A stretch of 64,000 nucleotides of DNA from an uncultured Bacteroidales bacterium (lineage in GTDB: Bacteria; Bacteroidota; Bacteroidia; Bacteroidales; UBA932): assembly GCA_944322715.1 (NCBI GenBank), contig CALUPT010000013.1, positions 1 through 64,000 on the forward strand. The letters are read 5' to 3'. A program made the translations under genes and the position numbers. Numbering within the stretch: the stretch's first letter is position 1; each line of letters opens with the position of its first letter. Of the stretch, positions 1 to 7,709 are shown in pieces. The notes beneath the pieces are model-generated. The model was not told the DNA's origin. It was given only the letters and a program-made list of their open reading frames with translations, and made no database searches.

Positions 1-74
1 CGGGGTCGAACCGGCACATCCTTTCGGACATTGGTGTTTGAGACCAACGCGTCTACCGATTCCGCCATCCGGGC
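1..74 (-). tRNA. tRNA-Leu (anticodon CAA), cut by window edge
   Basis: Read on the minus strand, the 5' end is GCCCGGATGGCGGAATCGG, the usual start of a leucine tRNA, followed by the GGTAGACGC D-loop. The anticodon stem TTGGT/ACCAA encloses the loop CTCAAAC, giving anticodon CAA. A long variable arm (about 13 nt) and the T-loop GGTTCGACCCC follow. The last roughly 11 bases of the 3' acceptor strand lie outside the window. The long variable arm is expected for a class II tRNA such as tRNA-Leu. Confidence 0.93.
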
Positions 75-238
75 ATCATTCATGTTTTGACATGATTCCG
101 ATAGACAAATTATGTCTGGAGTGCGCAAAGGTATTGCAAATTGTCTGAAAAAGCAACTTCCATACAATAGAAAGTCAGGAAATTTGCATGTGAGGACAAT
201 TTGGATGTGGTTTCGGAACTATCAGAGAATAAAAATAG

Positions 239-246
239 TATCTTTG
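239..246 (+). promoter_or_regulatory. Candidate -7 element upstream of aspS
   Basis: TATCTTTG fits the Bacteroidota -7 consensus TAnnTTTG. No clear TTG -33 box lies at 19-21 nt. Transcription from here would start near 253 and give an aspS leader of about 225 nt. The rest of 75-478 holds no convincing gene. A 28-codon reading frame (261-347) starts just after the predicted start site, and an AAAGGAAT ribosome-binding-like stretch lies just before the aspS ATG. Confidence 0.45.
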
Positions 247-478
247 CAGATTCCGTGCGGATGGCTGGTAGGGCAGTGCGGTTGATGCTGCGGAAGAATG
301 TCCTGCGGCATGTGCAGGATGGATTTGTAAACGGAGGGCTGGATTGACGGGCAGCAGATAACCGGGATTGAGGCGTAGGCGCAGAGGCGGGGCAGCCCGT
401 ATCGTCCAGGTTGCGTCATGGAGGGAAACAAAATGGCGGAAACAAGATGACAGAAAACAAGATTAAAGGAATACAATA

Positions 479-2248
479 ATGTACAGGACACACACTTGCG
501 GGGAACTCCGCATAGAGAATGCCGGCCAGACGGTGACTCTGGCAGGGTGGGTACAGAGAACCAGACGGCTTGGAGGAATGACTTTCATTGACCTTAGGGA
601 CAGATATGGCATCACCCAGCTGGTTGTCGATGATTCTGCTGCAGCTGAACTGAAGGAGGCTGTGGATTCTCTCGGAAGGGAATATGTCATCCAGGCGACA
701 GGTACTGTCATCGAAAGACAGAGCAAGAACCGGAAGATGCCTACCGGAGACATAGAAATCAGCCTTACGGGAATCAATGTCCTCAATAAGGCGCAGACAC
801 CTCCGTTCACGATAGAGGATGTGAGCGATGGGGGAGAGGAACTCAGGGCTAAGTACAGATACCTTGACCTTCGCCGCAATCCGCTGCGCAAGGCTCTGGA
901 ACTCAGGCACAGACTTGCTCATGAAGTCCGCAACTACCTTGATGCCAATGGCTTTCTTGAGATAGAGACTCCTTATCTGATCAAGTCTACGCCGGAAGGA
1001 GCAAGGGATTTTGTGGTGCCGTCCAGGATGAATCCGGGGCAGTTCTATGCTCTCCCGCAGTCTCCGCAGACATTCAAGCAGCTCCTTATGGTGGCCGGAT
1101 ATGACAGGTATTTCCAGATAGTCCGCTGTTTCAGGGATGAGGATCTGAGGGCTGACAGACAGCCGGAATTTACGCAGATAGACTGCGAGATGTCATTTGT
1201 GGAGCAGGAGGATGTACTTGATATGTTCGAGGGAATGATGAGGACTCTTTTCAAAAATGTCCTCAATGTGGAGATTCCCGACCGGCTCCCGAGGATGAGC
1301 TGGTACGATGCCATGGACAGTTATGGTTCGGACAAGCCTGACATCAGGTTCGGAATGAAAATCCACGAGATTACGGATAAGGTTCAGGGTAAAGGCTTCT
1401 CCGTGTTCGACAGCGTGGAATATGTCGGCGCAATCAGTGTGGATGGGGCGGCGGAATATACGCGCAAGCAGATAGATGAACTCACCGAATGGGTCAAGAG
1501 ACCTCAGGTGGGTGCGAAAGGGCTTGTGTATATAAAGTATAATGCAGACGGCTCGTTCAAGTCTTCCGTGGACAAGTTCTATACACCGGAAGAACTCAAG
1601 TCTGTCGCGGACTATATGGGATCGAAGCCGGGAGATATGATTCTGGCTCTTTGCGGTCCGAAGCGCAAGACCCAGACCATGCTGGGAGTCCTGCGCATAG
1701 AGATGGGGAACAGGCTCGGGCTCAGGGACCCTCACAATTTTGCACCGCTGTGGATTGTTGATTTCCCTCTTCTGGAGTGGGATGATGAGACACAGAGGTT
1801 CTATGCTATGCATCATCCGTTCACAGCACCGAAACCGGAGCATCTTGACCTTTTCTACAGTGACAGAAAAGAGGATCTCGAGAAAGTGTGTGCCAATGCA
1901 TACGATTTTGTACTCAACGGGACGGAACTCGGTGGCGGCTCCATCAGAATCCATGATGCCGGGGTCCAGCAGAGAATGTTCGAGGTGCTCGGAATATCTA
2001 AGGAGGATGCGGAATACAAGTTCGGTTTCATTATCAATGCATTCAAGTTCGGTGCACCGCCTCACGGCGGGCTTGCATTCGGATTCGACAGGGTATGTGC
2101 CCTGTTCGGCGGACAGGAGACCATCAGGGACTATATTGCATTCCCTAAGAATAATCAGGGCAGGGATGTAATGATCGATTCCCCATCATATATCGACCAG
2201 GAGCAGATGGATGAACTCTTCCTTGCTTCGACGGCTAAAAAAGACTGA
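479..2248 (+). CDS. aspS: Aspartate--tRNA ligase
   Basis: This cytoplasmic class II aminoacyl-tRNA synthetase charges tRNA-Asp with aspartate. The 589-residue length is normal for bacterial AspRS. It opens with the OB-fold anticodon-binding domain (residues 1-110, with [20 protein letters not shown]). Motif 2 is seen near residue 215 ([18 protein letters not shown]) and motif 3 near residue 530 ([10 protein letters not shown]). The inserted GAD-type domain sits between them. An AAAGGAAT stretch precedes the ATG by about 8 nt. The gene stands alone: upstream is a long leader and downstream comM converges after a 47-nt gap. I cannot tell whether the enzyme also charges tRNA-Asn. Confidence 0.97.
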   Translation: MYRTHTCGELRIENAGQTVTLAGWVQRTRRLGGMTFIDLRDRYGITQLVVDDSAAAELKEAVDSLGREYVIQATGTVIERQSKNRKMPTGDIEISLTGINVLNKAQTPPFTIEDVSDGGEELRAKYRYLDLRRNPLRKALELRHRLAHEVRNYLDANGFLEIETPYLIKSTPEGARDFVVPSRMNPGQFYALPQSPQTFKQLLMVAGYDRYFQIVRCFRDEDLRADRQPEFTQIDCEMSFVEQEDVLDMFEGMMRTLFKNVLNVEIPDRLPRMSWYDAMDSYGSDKPDIRFGMKIHEITDKVQGKGFSVFDSVEYVGAISVDGAAEYTRKQIDELTEWVKRPQVGAKGLVYIKYNADGSFKSSVDKFYTPEELKSVADYMGSKPGDMILALCGPKRKTQTMLGVLRIEMGNRLGLRDPHNFAPLWIVDFPLLEWDDETQRFYAMHHPFTAPKPEHLDLFYSDRKEDLEKVCANAYDFVLNGTELGGGSIRIHDAGVQQRMFEVLGISKEDAEYKFGFIINAFKFGAPPHGGLAFGFDRVCALFGGQETIRDYIAFPKNNQGRDVMIDSPSYIDQEQMDELFLASTAKKD

Positions 2249-2295
2249 TGAGCAATTCCGTGTCCGGACCTGAAAGACGGCTGAGGGATGTCTCT

Positions 2296-3909
2296 CTATA
2301 ATATATCGGGCTTGTCCAGGAACCTGTAGCTGATGGCTTCAGATAGATGGGCAAGCCCGATTGCGTCATCTCCCTGCAGATCCGCGATAGTCCTTGCAAG
2401 TTTAAGGATACGGTTGCACGCTCTGGCTGACATCCCGGCTTTCGCAACCGCCTTTTCCAGAAACTCCTGACACGGGACGGACAGCCTGCAGAATTCTTTG
2501 ATCTGCCGGCCGCTCATTTCCGAATTGGTGCGGATTCCTTCCGTTGAAAAACGATTCTGCTGTATGTTTCTGGCTCTGCTGACTCTTTCTGCCACGGCAG
2601 AACTGGGCTCAGCCTGCTCTTTCCTGACGATGCTTCTGGCATCTACCGGTTTGAGCCACAAGTGGATGTCTATCCTGTCCATCAGCGGACCGGAAAGCCT
2701 GGACAGGTATGCGGCCCGGCGGGCAGGTGAACAGCTGCATCTGTCCCCGTCCCCGTAATATCCGCAGGGACACGGGTTCGTGGCAGCTATCAGCATGAAG
2801 TTGGCGGGATATTCTATCTTGGTCCTGAGCCGGGAGATTGTCACTGTCTTCTCCTCGACAGGGCTGCGCAGAGCTTCCGTGACCCTCTTGGGCGCTTCAC
2901 AGAATTCGTCAAGAAAGAGCACTCCGTTATGTGCCAGAGAGATTTCCCCCGGAAGAATGCTGTCTGATCCACCTCCTATGAGGGCGGCGACGGATGTGCT
3001 GTAATGCGGGTTCCGGAACGGTCTGATATACGGGATTCCTTTCCGAAGCCTGCCTTTGCCGGCAACAGAGTAGATTTTGCTAGTCTGCAGCGCCTCTTCC
3101 CTGTCCATCGGAGGCAATATTTTGACTATCGCCTTTGCAAGGGAGCTTTTCCCCGCGCCTGGAGGACCTACAAGAAGTGCATTATGCCCTCCGGCGGCTG
3201 CAATCTCAAGTCCACGTTTCGCCCCTTCCTGCCCTACGATATCCGCGAAGTCCATAATGTCATCATCGGTATTTGTTCCGGTTCCCGTGCCGGAGGCCGT
3301 ATCCGTTCCGCACAGCCGCTTCTCCGATACGTTGTCTTCCGGACGGGGAGGTCCTTCCGGAGAGACTGACGCGGCGTTGCCAAGAGCCCAAAGCCCCTTG
3401 TCTTCATCATTGAGGATATGGATTACATCTGAAAGTGTATTGACTCCATACAGGCCTGTAAGCCCGTATCCGGCTGCTTCGGCTGCAGATTCTGCAGGGA
3501 GAATGCAGCCATCGGATCCGTTTGCTGAGGCGAGTTCTGCAATCGGGATGGCTCCCGGAACATGCCGTACAGTTCCGTCCAGCCCCAGTTCGCCCATTAT
3601 TATGTATTTCCCTGAAAGCGGCAGCTCTTCCTGGGACGATGCGGCTATGATGCCGACAGCGATAGGCAGATCGTATCCGCTGCCTTTCTTGTGCATGTCT
3701 GCAGGGGCAAGGTTGATCACTATTTTCTTGCCGGGAATCCTGTATCCCATTGACTGAAGGGCGGTGACTGTCCTCAGAAGGCTTTCTTTCACCGCCGCAT
3801 CCGCAAGACCGACCAGATGTATGCCTATGCCTGAGGTAATGTCCACCTCCACAGTGACCGGGACGGCTTCTATCCCGATGCATTTTGCTCCATATACCGT
3901 AGTAAGCAT
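2296..3909 (-). CDS. comM: YifB/ComM-family Mg-chelatase-like AAA+ ATPase
   Basis: The protein has an N-terminal ChlI-type domain (VEVDITSGIGIHLVGLADAAV) and a central AAA+ domain with Walker A GPPGAGKSS, a DEFCEA Walker B and a C-terminal Mg-chelatase-like domain ending in an RILKLARTIADL helix. In other bacteria ComM is a helicase promoting branch migration during integration of transforming DNA. That role is established for the family but inferred here. A start at MLTTVYGAKCIGIEA (3909) matches homologues better than an ATG four codons upstream at 3921. An acidic, low-complexity linker near residues 175-210 joins the first two domains. It converges on aspS. Confidence 0.93.
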   Translation of the reverse strand: MLTTVYGAKCIGIEAVPVTVEVDITSGIGIHLVGLADAAVKESLLRTVTALQSMGYRIPGKKIVINLAPADMHKKGSGYDLPIAVGIIAASSQEELPLSGKYIIMGELGLDGTVRHVPGAIPIAELASANGSDGCILPAESAAEAAGYGLTGLYGVNTLSDVIHILNDEDKGLWALGNAASVSPEGPPRPEDNVSEKRLCGTDTASGTGTGTNTDDDIMDFADIVGQEGAKRGLEIAAAGGHNALLVGPPGAGKSSLAKAIVKILPPMDREEALQTSKIYSVAGKGRLRKGIPYIRPFRNPHYSTSVAALIGGGSDSILPGEISLAHNGVLFLDEFCEAPKRVTEALRSPVEEKTVTISRLRTKIEYPANFMLIAATNPCPCGYYGDGDRCSCSPARRAAYLSRLSGPLMDRIDIHLWLKPVDARSIVRKEQAEPSSAVAERVSRARNIQQNRFSTEGIRTNSEMSGRQIKEFCRLSVPCQEFLEKAVAKAGMSARACNRILKLARTIADLQGDDAIGLAHLSEAISYRFLDKPDIL

Positions 3910-4138
3910 CTCCCTGTGCAATTTGTATGATACAATATGTTTCCACTTATGCCTGCCAGGTCAGTGGCATCGTCTGGACATCCGCTCTGCGCCACCGGTT
4001 TGCTGTCGCAGAAAAAATCCTGGCAGTCCGGTTCAAATATGGAGATTGCAACCGGTAGACAATGTAAAAAGCATAAAAATGTGGCGAATTTTTTCGGATG
4101 AGCTGTTTCGAGATGCTGAATTTTAGTTTTTCTTTTTC

Positions 4139-4146
4139 TAAATTTG
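4139..4146 (+). promoter_or_regulatory. Candidate -7 promoter element for the MlaE/MlaF pair
   Basis: TAAATTTG matches TAnnTTTG. A start site near 4153 would lie downstream of the ATGs at 4098 and 4113, so those cannot start the transporter gene from this promoter. This supports the ATG at 4206. The remainder of 3910-4205 shows no gene or clear comM promoter. Confidence 0.5.
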
Positions 4147-4205
4147 TCCTTGTTAAAATGTGCCGGATACCGGCCAGTCAGGCCGTGCGGATGGTCCGTT
4201 GCTTT

Positions 4206-4952
4206 ATGATAAAGAACTTTTTCGAATCTGTAGGCCGTTATTGCCTTTTCCTGAAGATGGTTTTCCGCAAGCCGGAGAAGTGGAGAATCTTCTGGAGACA
4301 GTTTGTGATGGAAGCTGACAAGCTTGTGCTTTCATCGATTCTCATAGTGGCTGTCATATCTGTCTTCATAGGAGGGGTGCTTGTGATACAGACGGCTTCC
4401 AATATGAGCAATCCGATGCTTGACAGGATGTATGTCGGGTATATGGTGAGAGAGAGTCTCGTGCTGGAATTCTGTTCTACGATGGTTGCACTCCTGCTTG
4501 CCGGCAAGATGGGCTCCAACATAGCATCCGAGATAGGCAGCATGAGGATTTCGGAGCAGATAGATGCGATGGATATGATGGGGGTGAACTCGGCCGGGTT
4601 CCTTGTGCTGCCGAAGATTCTTTCCTCTGTCCTCCTGAGTCCGTTTCTGATGCTTCTCAGTATGGCGCTCGGCATTCTGGGCGGCTATCTTGTCGTGGAA
4701 ATGACGGAAATCATACCTACGGCGAAATACATATCCGGCCTCAGGTATTCGTTCAACGGATTCTATATCTTCTACAGCTGTTTCAAGATGTCGCTTTTCT
4801 GCTTTTTCATATCCTCCATTTCTGCGTTCAACGGCTATTATGCCAGAGGAGGATCGCTCGGTGTAGGATATTCGAGCACGAAGTCAATAGTGACGGCCAG
4901 CATACTGATACTTATGTTTGACCTGATTGTGACGCAGCTGATGCTCTATTGA
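4206..4952 (+). CDS. MlaE-family ABC transporter permease
   Basis: This inner-membrane permease belongs to the MlaE/YrbE family, which moves phospholipids between inner and outer membranes in Gram-negative bacteria. It has about 248 residues with several hydrophobic spans. Family features include an amphipathic N-terminus before the first TM helix (LSSILIVAVISVFIGGVLVI) and the EIGSMRISEQIDAMDMMG loop, which resembles the conserved coupling segment of MlaE proteins. The ATG at 4206 is preferred because upstream ATGs precede the putative promoter and homologues begin with a similar KNFFESVGRY-like stretch. The ATPase gene follows after 31 nt. No MlaD-type periplasmic partner lies next to the pair. 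Confidence 0.88.
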   Translation: MIKNFFESVGRYCLFLKMVFRKPEKWRIFWRQFVMEADKLVLSSILIVAVISVFIGGVLVIQTASNMSNPMLDRMYVGYMVRESLVLEFCSTMVALLLAGKMGSNIASEIGSMRISEQIDAMDMMGVNSAGFLVLPKILSSVLLSPFLMLLSMALGILGGYLVVEMTEIIPTAKYISGLRYSFNGFYIFYSCFKMSLFCFFISSISAFNGYYARGGSLGVGYSSTKSIVTASILILMFDLIVTQLMLY

Positions 4953-4983
4953 TGCAGGGGCGGCAAAGTTTAAAAGTTATCGG

Positions 4984-5730
4984 ATGATAAGGGTAGAACA
5001 TCTAAATAAGAGTTTCGGGACCTTCCAGGTCCTGAAAGACATTTCAGTGGAATACGTACCCGGCAAATGCAATATGATCATAGGCAAGAGCGGTTCCGGG
5101 AAGACTGTACTTCTGAAGAATATCATGGGGCTGATGCAGCCTGATTCAGGAGAGATCTGGTACGGAGACCGCGCCCTGTCATCCATGGATTACCATGAGA
5201 GGCAGCAGCAGAGACGCAATGTCGGTGTCCTGTTCCAGGGAAGCGCTATCTTCGACTTCGCGACTGTGCTTGACAACGTGATGTTTCCGATGGAATTTTT
5301 CACAGACTGGTCGAGGGCGCAGAAGATAGAGCGGGCGAGATTCTGTCTTGACAGGGTTGAGGTTACAGGAGTCGAGGACAGATATCCCGCTGAACTGAGC
5401 GGCGGAATGCAGAAAAGGGTGGGCATTGCCAGGGCTATTGCCCTGAACCCATCATTCCTGTTCTGCGATGAACCCAATTCCGGACTGGATCCCCACACAT
5501 CGATTCTGATAGACCAGCTGATTTCCGAACTGACGAGTGAATACAATATGACCACCATCATAAACACCCATGACATGAATTCCATCCTTGACATAGGGGA
5601 CAGGATAGGGTTCATAGATGGAGGACGGATGGTGTGGCAGGGCAGCAAGGACGACATCCTGGAGACGGACTGTCCGGAACTCAAGGAGTTTTTGAGATCA
5701 AATACACTGATAAGGAATATTATCGGTTGA
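4984..5730 (+). CDS. MlaF-like ABC transporter ATP-binding protein
   Basis: This 248-residue cytoplasmic ATPase presumably drives the adjacent MlaE-like permease. It has Walker A GKSGSGKT near residue 36, a Q-loop VLFQGSAIFDF, the ABC signature LSGGMQKRVGIARA, Walker B LFCDEPNSGLDP and the switch histidine in NTHDMNS. The phrase LSGGMQKRVGIARAIAL is typical of the MlaF/Ttg2A subfamily. The gene ends 2 nt before the stop codon of the convergent anti-sigma gene. The assignment to lipid transport rests on the permease partner and signature sequence. The direction of transport cannot be read from sequence. Confidence 0.9.
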   Translation: MIRVEHLNKSFGTFQVLKDISVEYVPGKCNMIIGKSGSGKTVLLKNIMGLMQPDSGEIWYGDRALSSMDYHERQQQRRNVGVLFQGSAIFDFATVLDNVMFPMEFFTDWSRAQKIERARFCLDRVEVTGVEDRYPAELSGGMQKRVGIARAIALNPSFLFCDEPNSGLDPHTSILIDQLISELTSEYNMTTIINTHDMNSILDIGDRIGFIDGGRMVWQGSKDDILETDCPELKEFLRSNTLIRNIIG

Positions 5731-5732
5731 AG

Positions 5733-7016
5733 TCAGAGCCGGACGCGGAATCCCATTTCGAATCCCATAGTCAGAGGCTGTACCGTACGGATGCTCTTCG
5801 GCTGTCTGCTGTCCGGGAAATAATATCTGAGGCTCGGGTCGATATAGATACCGAGCATGTCGGCTACAATGAATTCTACTCCAAGTCCGACATTGGCGGA
5901 GAACTGAAATCCCTCGACTTTTTCTTTGTAGATCTCGGAGCCGGTATCGCCCATCCTGTATCTGTTGGCTACACACTTCTCTGCCGTACCGCCTGCGTAT
6001 GCATAGAAATCCACAGCCTTGCTTTTCACAATGCTGAAATATGCATTGACAGGGATTCCGATGTAGGTCTGGTTGTTCCGGATCTTGGAGTATGGGGTTA
6101 CCGTCGGAGTGCCATCCGCTCCGTATGTAGTATATGTGCCGGAGAATGTCCTCGAAAGCAGAGAGCAGTTGATCCCTACTCCGAGAGACCACCGCGGTGT
6201 GAAGATGATCTTGGCTCCCAGTCCGAACGAGAGCGGAATACCATAGTTTGTGGAGTTGCCGGTTTCGGATATCGGGTTTGAATTTCGTCCCGGATGCCCG
6301 CTGCTCATCAGCGGTCTGCTGCCTCCCGAACTGTTCCTTCCTGCGCCAGAATTGCTGGATGCCAGTCCCGAGACGGTTATGGCTGTCTTTATCCTGCTGT
6401 CTCTGTCATCTTCAGCAAAGTCATCCTCCCATGCCAGTGCAGTAAGCCTGTCCGAATCATATTTCTTGATCTGTTCCTTTATGGTCTGTCCGGAGTCTGC
6501 AGATTCAGGCTTCTCCTCTCCCGGCTTTTCTGTGGCAGTATCTGTCACGGTGTCAATGTCTTTTCCTGCAGCCCCTTCGGGTGCGACATTCACATTCCTG
6601 TCCTCCTCAAGGTCTCCGGTACTGTCGCCTCTTGCTGTCGGGGTACCGTATGTCATATCGGATGCAGGCCGTCCGTTATCCTTGCTCTGTATGGCAGTCC
6701 CTGCAGATGAGTCCGGTTCGGGGGTGACTGCCACGGCATCGGACTGCGGCTGTCCGGCAGCTGCAAGCTGCATCTCCTGCCCATTGAAATCAGGCTCCCT
6801 GACTCCGAAGAACACGCCGAGAGCCACCGCTGCTGCAGCTGCTGCTATCCCGCTGTATCGCAGCCACGGGAGCACCGGTTTCCTTTTCCTGGCTGCCTCT
6901 GCCCTGTCAAGCCTTTCCGACAAGGCATTCCAGACCCTGTCGGGGACTTCCTCCTCGACACCGTCCAGCAGCGACCTTATCTCCCGGTCAAACTTATTCT
7001 CGTCGAAATCAGACAT
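5733..7016 (-). CDS. Predicted dual-membrane-spanning anti-sigma factor with C-terminal outer-membrane barrel
   Basis: The 427-residue protein has four visible parts. Residues 1-50 form an acidic, helical cytoplasmic head (DREIRSLLDGVEEEVPDRVW). Residues 54-72 are one TM helix (YSGIAAAAAAVALGVFFGV) after a positive KRKP stretch. Residues 73-200 are a long Pro/Asp/Thr/Glu-rich linker. From about residue 204 to the end alternating aromatic strands resemble an OmpW/porin-type beta-barrel. Its start overlaps the stop of the ECF sigma gene by 8 nt, implying translational coupling. Proteins of this plan have been described in Bacteroides as anti-sigma factors spanning both membranes and affecting outer-membrane vesiculation. 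The role here is inferred from architecture and neighbour. A plain barrel protein is the less likely alternative. Confidence 0.8.
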   Translation of the reverse strand: MSDFDENKFDREIRSLLDGVEEEVPDRVWNALSERLDRAEAARKRKPVLPWLRYSGIAAAAAAVALGVFFGVREPDFNGQEMQLAAAGQPQSDAVAVTPEPDSSAGTAIQSKDNGRPASDMTYGTPTARGDSTGDLEEDRNVNVAPEGAAGKDIDTVTDTATEKPGEEKPESADSGQTIKEQIKKYDSDRLTALAWEDDFAEDDRDSRIKTAITVSGLASSNSGAGRNSSGGSRPLMSSGHPGRNSNPISETGNSTNYGIPLSFGLGAKIIFTPRWSLGVGINCSLLSRTFSGTYTTYGADGTPTVTPYSKIRNNQTYIGIPVNAYFSIVKSKAVDFYAYAGGTAEKCVANRYRMGDTGSEIYKEKVEGFQFSANVGLGVEFIVADMLGIYIDPSLRYYFPDSRQPKSIRTVQPLTMGFEMGFRVRL

Positions 7017-7560
7017 TGCCTGTTCCTTTAATCTTGTTCTGAAGCCATATCCTTGCCCTGCTCAGCTGTGTCCTGGATGTGACTTCCGTGATATCCAGCA
7101 TTTCAGCTATCTCCTTGTGGGAATAACCCTCGAGCACATACAGGTTGAACACCGTCCTGAAACCTGTAGGCAGGGAAGAGATGAGCTTCATCAGTTCCTT
7201 GTACCCGATATCCTGTACCTGTGTGGAGTAGACTGATGCCATGTTGCGTGCGCTGTCGAGCTCCTCGCTCATCTTCAGGGCATCCTTTTTCCTCAGATAC
7301 ATGAGAGCCGTGTTGACAAAGACCTTTCGCGCCCAGCCTTCAAAAGAGCCATCTCCCTTGTAGCTGTCCAGTCTGGAGAACAGTGTCACAAAACCATCCT
7401 GAAGAAGATCCTCTGCGGCATCCCGGTCTCCCACATAACGGATACAGACAGGAAACATCTTCGGTGCCAGCCGGTCATACAAGGCCTTCTGGGCACTCCG
7501 GTCCCCTTTCCTGCACAGGCGTATCAGTCTCTGTTCTGAAGTCTCTCCCACAGTAGTCAT
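7009..7560 (-). CDS. ECF-type RNA polymerase sigma factor
   Basis: This sigma-70-family factor has about 183 residues with only regions 2 and 4. Region 2 is seen in AQKALYDRLAPKMFPVCIRYV followed by DAAEDLLQDGFVTLF. Region 4 is a helix-turn-helix: LPTGFRTVFNLYVLEGYSHK then EIAEMLDITEVTSRTQLSRAR. The start MTTVGETSEQR at 7560 is chosen because reading frame upstream lies in the promoter region and does not resemble sigma factors. It is the first gene of a two-gene leftward operon with the predicted anti-sigma factor, overlapping by 8 nt. A candidate self-recognised promoter lies at 7592-7619. Confidence 0.93.
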   Translation of the reverse strand: MTTVGETSEQRLIRLCRKGDRSAQKALYDRLAPKMFPVCIRYVGDRDAAEDLLQDGFVTLFSRLDSYKGDGSFEGWARKVFVNTALMYLRKKDALKMSEELDSARNMASVYSTQVQDIGYKELMKLISSLPTGFRTVFNLYVLEGYSHKEIAEMLDITEVTSRTQLSRARIWLQNKIKGTGNV

Positions 7561-7591
7561 CTGTTCTGTTCTCCAGCCTATGCGACACAAA

Positions 7592-7619
7592 AGATGCAAT
7601 CGGAGGAGATTTTGTTGCA
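7592..7619 (-). promoter_or_regulatory. Candidate ECF-type promoter for the sigma/anti-sigma operon
   Basis: On the minus strand TGCAAC (7614-7619) and GCATCT (7592-7597) are separated by 16 nt. This resembles the TGCAAC/GCGTCT form I associate with autoregulated ECF sigma genes in Bacteroidota, with one mismatch. It ends about 30 nt before the sigma start codon. The match is by eye and tentative. Confidence 0.35.
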
Positions 7620-7655
7620 CGGATATTGAAAATTCCCGTTCCGGGAAAGTCAAGA

Positions 7656-7687
7656 TTGCAAAAATAACTATTTTTATACTATTTTTG
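7656..7687 (+). promoter_or_regulatory. Promoter for the TPR-EnvC-SDR operon
   Basis: TTG (7656-7658), a 21-nt spacer and TATTTTTG (7680-7687) match the Bacteroidota housekeeping promoter. The predicted start near 7694 leaves a short leader containing GGAGG (7701-7705), 4 nt before the ATG at 7710. Confidence 0.65.
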
Positions 7688-7709
7688 CATTGTTTCCTTT
7701 GGAGGTTTT

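Noticed and set aside
1193..2065. Leftward 290-residue frame across aspS
   Set aside because: Antisense shadow of a confidently assigned synthetase; no domain or start signals.
4098..4205. Longer N-terminus for the MlaE-like permease starting at 4098
   Set aside because: The ATG lies upstream of the putative promoter at 4139-4146, and the extra residues do not resemble the family.
6250..7236. Rightward 328-residue reading frame inside the anti-sigma gene
   Set aside because: Antisense to a gene with clear TM, linker and barrel. Its sequence is Ser/Pro/Leu-rich low complexity with no domain.
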